A stretch of 8,123 nucleotides of DNA from assembly GCA_029560455.1 (NCBI GenBank), contig JAKQKW010000250.1, forward strand, positions 1 to 8,123, in the 5' to 3' direction. Both the position numbers and the translations under genes were made by a program. A model generated the notes under the pieces. That model did no database searches and was not told the DNA's origin. It saw nothing but the letters and a program-made list of their open reading frames with translations. Source of the stretch: Candidatus Rifleibacteriota bacterium (GTDB taxonomy: Bacteria > Riflebacteria > Ozemobacteria > Ozemobacterales > Ozemobacteraceae). Within the stretch, counting starts at the first letter, position 1. Every line of letters begins with the position of its first letter. Below, one piece after another: positions 1 to 4,781 of the stretch.

Positions 1-368
1 TCAATTGTGATTTTTAACACCAGAGGACTGAAGGACTTCAGATTGGAACCCGCCATGCGCGCTGCGGCCGGCGAAATGCCATGAAAACGGCTGAACGCCT
101 TGCTGAAACTTTCAGGGGAGTCATAACCGTATTTCAGGGCGATATCTATCACTTTGCCGTCTGAACCAGAGATTTCCTGGCCGGCCTTTGCCAGCCGCCG
201 CTTGCGAATGTATTCGCCGATCGTCATGCCGGTGAGCAGGCTGAAAATTCTCTGGTAATGAAATGACGACACGAAGGCCGTTTCAGCGACTTCTTCGATA
301 CTAAGTTCATCGAGCAGATGTTTCTCGATGTGATCGATTGAATTCTGCAGGCGGGCAATCCAGTCCAT
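1..368 (-). CDS. AraC-family transcriptional regulator, C-terminus cut by window edge
   Basis: This is the N-terminal part of an AraC/XylS-type DNA-binding regulator; 122 codons are visible and the frame is still open at position 1. The ATG at 368-366 follows an AAGGAG ribosome-binding site (374-379) with 5-nt spacing. Two helix-turn-helix units lie at about residues 22-43 (ELSIEEVAETAF, then HYQRIF) and 72-95 (KVIDIALKYGYDSPESFSKAF), the latter being the typical AraC signature. The DNA-binding domain is N-terminal and the visible part ends in SPLVLKITI. That arrangement is known from AraC proteins carrying a C-terminal GyrI-like/effector-binding domain, so such a domain probably lies outside the window; this part is inference. 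The gene starts 53 nt past the terminator of the upstream acetyltransferase gene, so it probably has its own promoter. A TATACT at 396-401 (minus) could be a -10 box, but I see no good -35. The family is certain; the ligand and targets are unknown. Confidence 0.92.
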   Translation of the reverse strand, partial: MDWIARLQNSIDHIEKHLLDELSIEEVAETAFVSSFHYQRIFSLLTGMTIGEYIRKRRLAKAGQEISGSDGKVIDIALKYGYDSPESFSKAFSRFHGISPAAARMAGSNLKSFSPLVLKITI

Positions 369-421
369 TGTCGCTCCTTCCGGTGTTATGAATGCAGTAT
401 ATTGGCAAAAAACAAACGCTT

Positions 422-450
422 CCTGACAAATCCTGCTGTGATTTGTCAGG
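422..450 (-). terminator. Hairpin terminator of the acetyltransferase gene
   Basis: A perfect 11-bp inverted repeat (CCTGACAAATC at 422-432, GATTTGTCAGG at 440-450) encloses a 7-nt loop. Read leftwards, it is followed within a few bases by a T-rich run (TTTGTTTTTTG at 407-417). The TGA stop codon of the acetyltransferase (446-448) lies inside the first arm read by the polymerase. The stem is only moderately G+C rich and the T run is offset by about 4 nt, so efficiency is uncertain. Confidence 0.7.
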
Positions 451-1039
451 TTTGCTCGATGAGCCGGTCAGAGTTTGAATTATCGATGGCACTGATGTCT
501 TTCCACATCCAGATGTCGGGCTTGCGCCTGCCGTTCGCATTTGGAATAATTCCGACAATGCTGTAGCCACACTTTTTATAGAATTCGAACGGGTGCCGGT
601 TAAGGTTTCTGATATTTGTAATTTCTCTAAAAATGTTCTCGGAGTTGATGTCGACCTGCGAAAGACTTGTCTGGTCATGCTCGTCATCGGTGCCAAGAGC
701 GATTCCGATTATGCCCTGTTCTCTCGCCCTTTTTTCGAGTTCGGCGATCAACATTCTGCCAGCGCCGTTTTTCTGACTGGAAGGGCTGACAACCATCGGG
801 TGCAGTTCCCAGGTTTTTTCATACATCGGCCGCAGGCCGACCCAGCCCAGCAGACTGCTTTCGTCACACAGCCCGATGCAGATGTTCGGCGCAGCGATAC
901 ATTCTCTGACTTCCTGCAGGGCAGCTTCAAGGTCTGGCCAGTGACTGTTGCCGAGAGCCATGAAAGCAGCCTTGAGAATTCCGGCAGCTTTGAGCATCAT
1001 CTCTTCTGATTCGCCGACACAGCAAAAGGTATATTTCAT
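446..1039 (-). CDS. GNAT-family N-acetyltransferase, AAC(6')-like
   Basis: A 197-residue GNAT-fold acetyltransferase that transfers an acetyl group from acetyl-CoA to an amine, presumably in the cytoplasm. The acetyl-CoA-binding motif A is at about residues 83-105, with the pyrophosphate loop QKNGAG at 89-94 (the family pattern is Q/R-x-x-G-x-G/A). The second half (LGTDDEHDQTSLS at 115-127, NLNRHPFEFYKKCGY at 145-159, IIPNANGRRKPDIWMWK at 164-180) resembles the aminoglycoside 6'-N-acetyltransferase-type branch of GNAT proteins as I remember it. Aminoglycoside as the real substrate is not shown. The last 17 residues after the motif are polar and look non-conserved. The ATG is preceded by GGAGG (1047-1051) with 7-nt spacing. 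The gene lies 88 nt after the DUF3795 gene on the same strand and ends in its own hairpin terminator. It could equally acetylate another polyamine or small molecule. Confidence 0.88.
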   Translation of the reverse strand: MKYTFCCVGESEEMMLKAAGILKAAFMALGNSHWPDLEAALQEVRECIAAPNICIGLCDESSLLGWVGLRPMYEKTWELHPMVVSPSSQKNGAGRMLIAELEKRAREQGIIGIALGTDDEHDQTSLSQVDINSENIFREITNIRNLNRHPFEFYKKCGYSIVGIIPNANGRRKPDIWMWKDISAIDNSNSDRLIEQT

Positions 1040-1127
1040 TGCTAATCCTCCAGATCAGCTTTGTATCTTGCTTTAAACCGCAACAGAAGAAGCGATCGAA
1101 ATTGCCAAAAATGCCCACCGTTTTATC

Positions 1128-1388
1128 TCAGTGTTTTGTCCAGGCGCGGCACTGCTCGATTCTTTTGCCATTGTCGCCCTGTTCTTTATCGTAAGCGAAT
1201 TGGTTAAGCAGCTGGCAGGGAAAATTGCTGCAGAGTCCGCAATTCTCAAGCTTTTTACCTTCGCAGCAGGCTTTTACCGGGCACTGCTCGCCCCAGAAGG
1301 GTTTCGTGATCTTAACGCAGCCTTTACAGTTCATTTTTTCGCGGTATTCACAGGCACTGCACACGATTCCACATCTCGATTCGATCAT
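1128..1388 (-). CDS. DUF3795 cysteine-rich small protein
   Basis: An 86-residue protein with 12 cysteines (positions 6, 10, 13, 21, 24, 36, 41, 42, 50, 53, 58, 80) and no signal peptide, so probably cytoplasmic. The arrangement is characteristic of the DUF3795 family, whose biochemical function is unknown: CGIVCSACEY near the start, CKGC, FWGEQCPVKACCE in the middle, CGLCSNFPC, and a closing FAYDKEQGDNGKRIEQCRAW. The paired cysteines suggest metal binding (zinc or an iron-sulfur cluster), but this is inference. The ATG is preceded by AAGGAG (1394-1399) with 5-nt spacing. It sits 83 nt downstream of the exported-protein gene and 88 nt upstream of the acetyltransferase gene. No convincing promoter or terminator lies in either gap, so co-transcription with both is likely. 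Confidence 0.9.
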   Translation of the reverse strand: MIESRCGIVCSACEYREKMNCKGCVKITKPFWGEQCPVKACCEGKKLENCGLCSNFPCQLLNQFAYDKEQGDNGKRIEQCRAWTKH

Positions 1389-1471
1389 ATCGACTCCTTG
1401 ATTTTACGGTTGCCCAGCTTTGTGTCATTGTCATCGCGGCGAATAAACTCGGTGACTTTGCAATGCTTTTT

Positions 1472-1969
1472 CTACCTGGACCTGATCCAGGCACATGACC
1501 ATGAGTTGTTGCCTGAAGGGTCAGAGGAGGTATAATTTATCTGATCTTTTCCAGAAAGGGTCATCGTAAATTTTCTTTTTGGGCCGCTGCCAGTCATTCT
1601 ACCGTTGACTACTGTTCCAATCATGCGCGTTTTGAACGGTCCTTTGGGGTGAACATCCATCACCACTTCGATTTCGCCCTTGTTTTTTCTTATTTCCATG
1701 TATTCTACGATTTTGCCGCCCTCAGTTCTGTGCCAGAGGCCAAAAAAATCACGTGCCGGATCAGCGCCTGATGGTTCCGGGGTTGCAACCGGATCGGGGG
1801 TAGAGATGTTTTTCCCACCGGTTTTCTGATTTGAAAATTCTATACGAGCGATTTCACCGGCATCGACCTGAACCTTGAATTCTCTGCCGTCAGTAGCGTG
1901 AATAATCATTTCAGCGCTCGAAATCATTGCCACAGCCAGCATCAACAGACAAAGCACGTATTTTCTCAT
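1472..1969 (-). CDS. Small exported protein of unknown function
   Basis: A 165-residue protein that I do not recognise. Residues 1-19 form a Sec signal peptide: a positively charged start (MRKY), a hydrophobic core LCLLMLAVAMI, and a likely cleavage after SSA. A short segment follows (IIHATDGREFKVQVDAGEIARIEFSN, given here as two blocks, 22-34 and 35-47), then a Pro/Ser/Asp-rich linker at about 56-72. The C-terminal domain, 75-163, contains FFGLWHRTEGG, alternating beta-like segments (EYMEIRKN, EIEVVMDVHP, FKTRMIGTVVNGRMTGSG) and a final WSCAWIRSR. It looks like a small beta-rich domain secreted or held in the periplasm. An ATG at 2098 is in frame, but the start at 1969 is chosen because AGGAGA lies 5-10 nt upstream, the signal peptide begins there, and the promoter at 2004-2032 would start RNA downstream of 2098. 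It heads the leftward group. Confidence 0.8.
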   Translation of the reverse strand: MRKYVLCLLMLAVAMISSAEMIIHATDGREFKVQVDAGEIARIEFSNQKTGGKNISTPDPVATPEPSGADPARDFFGLWHRTEGGKIVEYMEIRKNKGEIEVVMDVHPKGPFKTRMIGTVVNGRMTGSGPKRKFTMTLSGKDQINYTSSDPSGNNSWSCAWIRSR

Positions 1970-1997
1970 ATTTTCTCCTGTCGGCTCTCCTGTAAGA

Positions 1998-2040
1998 TGT
2001 CTGATTTTAAGACTCGAAAAATAAAAAGTCAAATCAGACA
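1998..2040. promoter_or_regulatory. Operator-like 10-bp dyad spanning the leftward promoter
   Basis: TGTCTGATTT at 1998-2007 is perfectly repeated in inverted form as AAATCAGACA at 2031-2040, with a further GACT/AGTC pairing inside (2011-2014 and 2027-2030). The left arm overlaps the -10 box and the right arm overlaps the -35 box. The arms are 33 bp apart, about three helical turns, so both would face the same side of the DNA. Most of the dyad is upstream of the predicted transcription start, so a protein-binding operator is more likely than an RNA hairpin. No binding protein is identified. Confidence 0.5.
2004..2032 (-). promoter_or_regulatory. Leftward sigma70-type promoter of the exported-protein gene
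   Basis: Read on the minus strand, TTGACT (2027-2032) and TAAAAT (2004-2009) are separated by exactly 17 bp. Each box matches the sigma70 consensus at 5 of 6 positions. The expected transcription start is near 1997, leaving a leader of about 28 nt before the ATG at 1969. Confidence 0.7.
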
Positions 2041-2114
2041 AATGATGATGCAGGCTTTCAGAGTGTATGGGGGCAGTAAAATGCCATAAATACACCATGA
2101 AATAGGTGTGGGGA

Positions 2115-2188
2115 ATTGAAAAACCCTCTGGAATATGTTTTAGTGAGAGTTACCACACGCCCACTCAAACACCCAAAGGGTTTTCAAT
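2115..2188 (-). ncRNA. Long imperfect hairpin, candidate small RNA or structured leader
   Basis: Positions 2115-2131 pair with 2173-2188 (ATTGAAAAACCCTCTGG against CCAAAGGGTTTTCAAT, one bulged A and one C-A mismatch). Positions 2137-2145 then pair with 2162-2170 (8 of 9), leaving a 16-nt loop. In the minus-strand RNA the C-A mismatch becomes a G-U wobble, so the fold is better in that direction. A leftward promoter (2193-2222) would start RNA at about 2185-2188, the foot of the stem. Alternatives are a bidirectional terminator relic (A run, G+C stem, T run on both strands), a miniature inverted-repeat element, or a leader from a second promoter of the leftward gene. No 3' end of a small RNA is obvious. 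Confidence 0.35.
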
Positions 2189-2192
2189 GAAA

Positions 2193-2222
2193 ATTATAAC
2201 ATCTCCACTTCTTCCTTTTCAA
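2193..2222 (-). promoter_or_regulatory. Second leftward promoter facing the long hairpin
   Basis: On the minus strand a perfect TATAAT (2193-2198) is preceded by TTGAAA (2217-2222; 5 of 6 to consensus) with an 18-bp spacer. The predicted start falls at about 2185-2188, at the base of the 74-nt hairpin. AT-rich DNA produces such boxes by chance, but a perfect -10 with a correctly spaced -35 is uncommon. Confidence 0.5.
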
Positions 2223-2229
2223 GCTCAGT

Positions 2230-2255
2230 CCGAAAAATAGCAACGCTATTTTCGG
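2230..2255. repeat. Short hairpin with a bulged A
   Basis: CCGAAAAATAGC (2230-2241) pairs with GCTATTTTCGG (2245-2255) over 11 bp around a 3-nt loop, with one extra A bulged on the left arm. There is no T run on either side, so it is not a standard terminator. It lies just upstream of the rightward promoter. Confidence 0.5.
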
Positions 2256-2269
2256 GGCAAGGTGGGGGG

Positions 2270-2298
2270 TTGTCATTTTAATTTTTAATTGGTACAAT
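2270..2298 (+). promoter_or_regulatory. Rightward sigma70-type promoter of the duplicated exported-protein gene
   Basis: TTGTCA (2270-2275) and TACAAT (2293-2298) are separated by exactly 17 bp, and each matches consensus at 5 of 6 positions. The spacer is AT-rich. The expected start is near 2305, giving a leader of about 40 nt before the ATG at 2345. The promoter rules out an in-frame ATG at 2297, which overlaps the -10 box. Confidence 0.75.
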
Positions 2299-2344
2299 GA
2301 AGTATTACAAAAAATATAAGGTATACCTGCAGGAGACAATGTTT

Positions 2345-3022
2345 ATGAAGAAAATGCTGGTGTTAGCAGTTCTGACGGTTTGTATGTTCGCCAATAACGC
2401 AGTGTTTGCCGCATTCAGTGTGAATGCCTTCGAAGCCAGTCTTGAAGAATGTGTAAAGTTCCAGAATGTGCTTGCCAATACCGATTCGGCAGGCATGTCA
2501 GGTGACAACGCCCGTGCCGGCCTTGCCGGTGCCGAAAAGAAACTGCTGGTGCAGGTGATGAGCCTTTCAGATATTCGCGATTTTTCAAAGGCCAAAAAGA
2601 TTGCGGCTGCCTGGGTGAAGCGCGGCGGTACCGAAGCCGATGCTTTTGTTAAGGCCGGCAACAAGGCTCTCAAGCTCATCAGTGACCGGGAAAAAGCCCT
2701 CGCAACTCTGCCGACTTTCAATGCCGCTGCTTTTGCCAGTCTCATCGAAGATGCTGCGAAGCATATCGACGTTCTTGAAAACACTGATACAAACGGTATG
2801 GGTGGCGATGCGGCCCGTGCCAGCCTGGATCGCGCCGATAAGGGCCTGCGTGCGGCTGTTTCGGCCATTTCTTCAATTCGTGACATTTCCCGCGCCCGCA
2901 AGGTTGCCGAAGTATTTGTAAAAAGAGGCGGAAACGAAGCTGTGGCTCTGACAAAAGCCGGCAATATGGCCCTCAAGTATGTCGAAGCCCGCAAAAAGCA
3001 CATCACTCTCTACAAAGACTGA
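2345..3022 (+). CDS. Exported protein made of two tandem 101-residue-period repeats, unknown function
   Basis: A 225-residue protein from the chosen start; I do not recognise the family. Residues 1-22 are a Sec signal peptide (MKKMLVLAVLTV and on, likely cleavage after VFA). The mature protein is an internal duplication: residues 24-117 align without gaps to 125-218 at an offset of 101, and by hand count about half of the 94 positions are identical. Shared signatures include NTD-x-x-GM-x-GD-x-ARA at 45-59 and 146-160, S-x-IRD-x-S-x-A, VKRGG-x-EA at 91-98 and 192-199, and KAGN-x-ALK at 103-110 and 204-211. The repeats look largely alpha-helical, with no further membrane segment. AGGAG at 2331-2335 is 9 nt from the ATG at 2345; the in-frame ATG at 2339 is only 3 nt away and less likely. 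It is probably co-transcribed with the next gene and acts in the periplasm or outside the cell. Confidence 0.82.
   Translation: MKKMLVLAVLTVCMFANNAVFAAFSVNAFEASLEECVKFQNVLANTDSAGMSGDNARAGLAGAEKKLLVQVMSLSDIRDFSKAKKIAAAWVKRGGTEADAFVKAGNKALKLISDREKALATLPTFNAAAFASLIEDAAKHIDVLENTDTNGMGGDAARASLDRADKGLRAAVSAISSIRDISRARKVAEVFVKRGGNEAVALTKAGNMALKYVEARKKHITLYKD
2414..2998 (+). repeat. Internal gene duplication with a 303-bp period
   Basis: Two coding units, about 2414-2695 and 2717-2998, encode homologous repeats at a constant offset of 101 codons. No insertion or deletion is needed to align them. The protein similarity is about 50 percent and the codons have drifted, so this is an old duplication rather than a recent tandem copy. 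Confidence 0.8.
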
Positions 3023-3027
3023 TTTTT

Positions 3028-3050
3028 CGTGGCGGTTTTTAATCGCCATG
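3028..3050 (+). other. Intercistronic hairpin between the two exported-protein genes
   Basis: CGTGGCG (3028-3034) pairs with CGCCATG (3044-3050), including one G-U pair, around a loop of about 9 nt. It lies in the 49-nt gap between the two genes and is not followed by a T run. It is therefore more likely to influence mRNA stability or relative expression than to terminate transcription. Confidence 0.35.
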
Positions 3051-3071
3051 TTCGGGTAAAAGGAGTCTATC

Positions 3072-3617
3072 ATGATCAGATCGAAGCTTTTCGCCAGCTC
3101 AGTGATGCTGGTTTTTCTCGTGACCATGCTGCTCCCCGGTAATCTGCCGGTGTTCGGGGCTGAAGCCGCCCGTGAAAAATCAGGGGCTGAAGTCTTTCTT
3201 AAATGGTTTACCATCGGAGCGGTTGCGGTTGGTGCTGCGGTTGGTTTCGCCTCTTTTGGTGCCGCCGGCTTGCTGCTGGGACCGTTGGCCGGTGCCGGCC
3301 TCGCGACACTTACCGGTATTTTCTTTCAGGCGAATCCTGTTGACCAGTGGCGCGCCGTTTTCAACAAGGCGCCGAAATACCACAACAGCAATGCGGCTGG
3401 TATGGCGCAGCAGATGATCAGGCAGAATAAGTCTTCTGTCGGCGCCGAAGATGCTTCTGATTCATCTGTCAGCGTCATGGAAGCCGAAGCAGCCTATAAA
3501 AAAGCCTACAAAGAATACTATGATGCGGTGACCGCCAATGACAGCGCCGCTGCCGCCGAAAAGGCGAAGATTCTCGAAGAGGCCAAAACCGTCTATCAGA
3601 AGGCTATGCGTCGCTGA
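3072..3617 (+). CDS. Exported protein with Gly/Ala-rich membrane hairpin and charged helical tail, unknown function
   Basis: A 181-residue protein that I do not recognise. Residues 1-30 are a signal peptide with a long hydrophobic core (SSVMLVFLVTMLL), ending around VFGA. Residues 46-86 are strongly hydrophobic and rich in Gly and Ala, with glycines spaced like a glycine zipper (G49, G54, G58, G63, G66, G70, G74, G76). This could form two closely packed membrane helices. A hydrophilic stretch follows, and residues 136-180 form a Lys/Glu/Ala/Tyr-rich helix, possibly a coiled coil (EAAYKKAYKEYYDAV, then AEKAKILEEAKTVYQKA). AAGGAG at 3060-3065 is 6 nt before the ATG. The gene starts 49 nt after the duplicated-repeat gene with no terminator between them, so the two form a two-gene unit ended by the hairpin at 3641-3683. 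The products may work together at the envelope, but no function can be given. Confidence 0.78.
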   Translation: MIRSKLFASSVMLVFLVTMLLPGNLPVFGAEAAREKSGAEVFLKWFTIGAVAVGAAVGFASFGAAGLLLGPLAGAGLATLTGIFFQANPVDQWRAVFNKAPKYHNSNAAGMAQQMIRQNKSSVGAEDASDSSVSVMEAEAAYKKAYKEYYDAVTANDSAAAAEKAKILEEAKTVYQKAMRR

Positions 3618-3640
3618 AGCGGCTTTAGCCGGGTTTTAAA

Positions 3641-3683
3641 CAGAAGCCCGGGTCTGAAAGTTCTCATCAGACCCGGGTTTCTG
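3641..3683 (+). terminator. Terminator of the two exported-protein genes
   Basis: A perfect 11-bp stem (CCCGGGTCTGA at 3647-3657, TCAGACCCGGG at 3667-3677) encloses a 9-nt loop. It extends outward by CAGAAG/TTTCTG to about 17 bp with one G-U pair. The T-rich sequence TTTCTGCTTTCC follows the G+C-rich core. It lies 24 nt after the stop codon. Confidence 0.82.
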
Positions 3684-3860
3684 CTTTCCGGCACGCAGAT
3701 CAGACAAAGCGTTTACCAGAAGGTGTCATGCTGCCTGATCCCAGGCATGTCGCATTAAATTGATGATCTGGTTGCGGCCGTAGTATTCACGCGCAGGGCC
3801 CGCAAATACCGACCGGCCGTAACATCCTCCGGAAATAAAAGTTTCTGTTTGCCCTGCTAA

Positions 3861-3879
3861 ATGCAAATTTGGCTTGCAT
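3861..3879. promoter_or_regulatory. Operator-like dyad upstream of the hydroxylase operon
   Basis: ATGCAA (3861-3866) and TTGCAT (3874-3879) form a perfect inverted repeat with a 7-bp spacer. The right arm coincides with the -35 element of the proposed promoter. A second dyad, GGCTT (3871-3875) with AAGCC (3881-3885), overlaps it. No specific regulator family can be assigned. Confidence 0.35.
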
Positions 3880-3901
3880 AAAGCCTGGCTGTACTTTTAA
3901 A
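3874..3901 (+). promoter_or_regulatory. Possible promoter of the hydroxylase operon
   Basis: TTGCAT (3874-3879) and TTTAAA (3896-3901) are separated by 16 bp, each a partial match to the sigma70 boxes. It would place the RNA start near 3908, leaving a leader of about 43 nt before the ATG at 3951. This is the best candidate in the gap but not strong. Confidence 0.3.
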
Positions 3902-3950
3902 CTTGTTCGTTGCCCAAATACATTGTTTTATCATTTTCAAGGAGAAAAGG

Positions 3951-4766
3951 ATGCTTCAGAACTTCAGTTATCAAGCTCCGGAAACCCTTAAAGACCTTTA
4001 TGCACTGCTGAAGAAGAGCAACGGCAAAGCCACCATTCTCGCCGGCGGCACCGATCTGCTCGTAAACATGCATAATAACTGGATTTCCCCCGAAAGCCTG
4101 ATCGATATCAAAAAAATCCCCGACCTCAAGGGCGTTACCTTCAACCCGAAAACCGGGCTGTCTATCGGTGCTACAACCGTCTGCATCGAGCTTATCAATA
4201 ATAAAGACGTTAAAAAGCATTACCCGTTGCTCGCCGAAGCCGCGCATAACATCGGTTCACCCCAGCTGCGCAACCGCGCCACCATCGCCGGGAACCTCTG
4301 CACCGCTTCTCCGTGCGCCGATATGGGTTGCTCGCTGCTCGCGCTTGGCGCCAGCGTCGAACTCGGCTCTGCTGACGGCGTTCGCGTTATTCCGCTTAAA
4401 GACTTTTTCACTGGCCCCAAGAAGACCCAGATCAAAAAGCATGAAGTGCTGCTGCGCATCATCGTGCCGGCTGAAATGGCCGGAGCTAAGTTTGGCATGC
4501 GCAAGCTCAAACGCATCAAGGGTCATGATATTGCCGTCGCCAGCGTTGCCATGGCCAGAACCGCCAAAGTAATGCGCATCGGCGTCGGCTCAGCCGCACC
4601 GACTCCGGTTGTGACTGTCGACCTTGCCGCATCGACAACCCTTGAAAAAGCCGTTGCCGCTGCTGAAAAGGTTATCTGCCCCATCGATGACGTGCGCGCC
4701 GGTGCCGAATACCGCCGCTTCATGGTTAAAGAGTTCGTCGGCCAGATTTACCCCGAACTCTTCTGA
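3951..4766 (+). CDS. Molybdenum hydroxylase FAD-binding subunit (CoxM/XdhB-type)
   Basis: The 271-residue FAD-binding medium subunit of a xanthine dehydrogenase/CO dehydrogenase-family enzyme. It takes electrons from the 2Fe-2S subunit through FAD and passes them to the terminal acceptor, in the cytoplasm. The N-terminal FAD domain shows AGGTDLLV at 31-38 and the second flavin motif IGSPQLRNRATIAGNL at 101-116, followed by CTASPCAD. The usual TIGGN is TIAGN here. The C-terminal CO-dehydrogenase flavoprotein domain begins about residue 165, with KLKRIKGHDIAVASVAMA at 185-202. Length is close to the usual 280-300. The start at 3951 is chosen because AAGGAG (3939-3944) lies 6 nt upstream and the family typically begins with a short FxYxxP segment, seen here as FSYQAP; an in-frame ATG at 3903 has no ribosome-binding site. 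The next gene starts 15 nt downstream. The substrate is set by the large subunit. Confidence 0.95.
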   Translation: MLQNFSYQAPETLKDLYALLKKSNGKATILAGGTDLLVNMHNNWISPESLIDIKKIPDLKGVTFNPKTGLSIGATTVCIELINNKDVKKHYPLLAEAAHNIGSPQLRNRATIAGNLCTASPCADMGCSLLALGASVELGSADGVRVIPLKDFFTGPKKTQIKKHEVLLRIIVPAEMAGAKFGMRKLKRIKGHDIAVASVAMARTAKVMRIGVGSAAPTPVVTVDLAASTTLEKAVAAAEKVICPIDDVRAGAEYRRFMVKEFVGQIYPELF

Positions 4767-4781
4767 TAAAGGAAACCAGAT

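Larger units (their letters stand above)
1970..2344. other. Divergent intergenic control region
   Basis: This 375-nt stretch lies between two genes transcribed away from each other and contains no convincing coding region. From left to right it holds a leftward promoter spanned by a dyad (1998-2040), a long imperfect hairpin (2115-2188), a second leftward promoter (2193-2222), a short bulged hairpin (2230-2255) and a rightward promoter (2270-2298). Both hairpins lie outside the transcripts expected from the two outer promoters, so simple 5'-leader regulation does not explain them. Confidence 0.75.
3684..3950. other. Non-coding leader region of the molybdenum hydroxylase operon
   Basis: Together with the terminator before it, this makes a 333-nt gap with no supported gene. 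It contains a small 6-bp hairpin (TGCCTG 3732-3737 with CAGGCA 3742-3747), the ATGCAA/TTGCAT dyad and a possible promoter near 3874-3901. I looked for a molybdenum-cofactor riboswitch and did not recognise one by eye. Confidence 0.6.

Noticed and set aside
593..1009. A 138-codon open frame antisense to the acetyltransferase gene
   Set aside because: The minus strand encodes a clear GNAT protein with a ribosome-binding site; the plus-strand frame shows no domain.
1475..1491. CCTGGA/TCCAGG inverted repeat as a terminator of the leftward exported-protein gene
   Set aside because: It is only 6 bp, lies inside the end of the gene, and is followed on the minus strand by an A run rather than a T run.
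1970..2098. N-terminal extension of the leftward exported protein to an ATG at 2098
   Set aside because: No ribosome-binding site precedes it, it would bury the signal peptide, and the stronger leftward promoter starts downstream of it.
2297..2344. Upstream in-frame ATGs (2297 and 2339) as starts for the duplicated exported protein
   Set aside because: The 2297 ATG overlaps the -10 box, so it would not be transcribed. The 2339 ATG is only 3 nt from the ribosome-binding site. The signal peptide begins naturally at 2345.
2305..3006. A 233-codon open frame antisense to the duplicated exported-protein gene
   Set aside because: It lacks a convincing domain and is explained by the codon composition of the sense gene, which has a promoter, ribosome-binding site and signal peptide.
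3870..3884. Sigma54-like TGGC-N7-AAGC ahead of the hydroxylase operon
   Set aside because: GG and GC are correctly spaced by 10, but the -12 element lacks the conserved TTGC form and no activator gene is nearby.
3684..3950. A molybdenum-cofactor riboswitch in front of the hydroxylase genes
   Set aside because: I could not recognise the conserved core by eye. A covariance-model search would be decisive.
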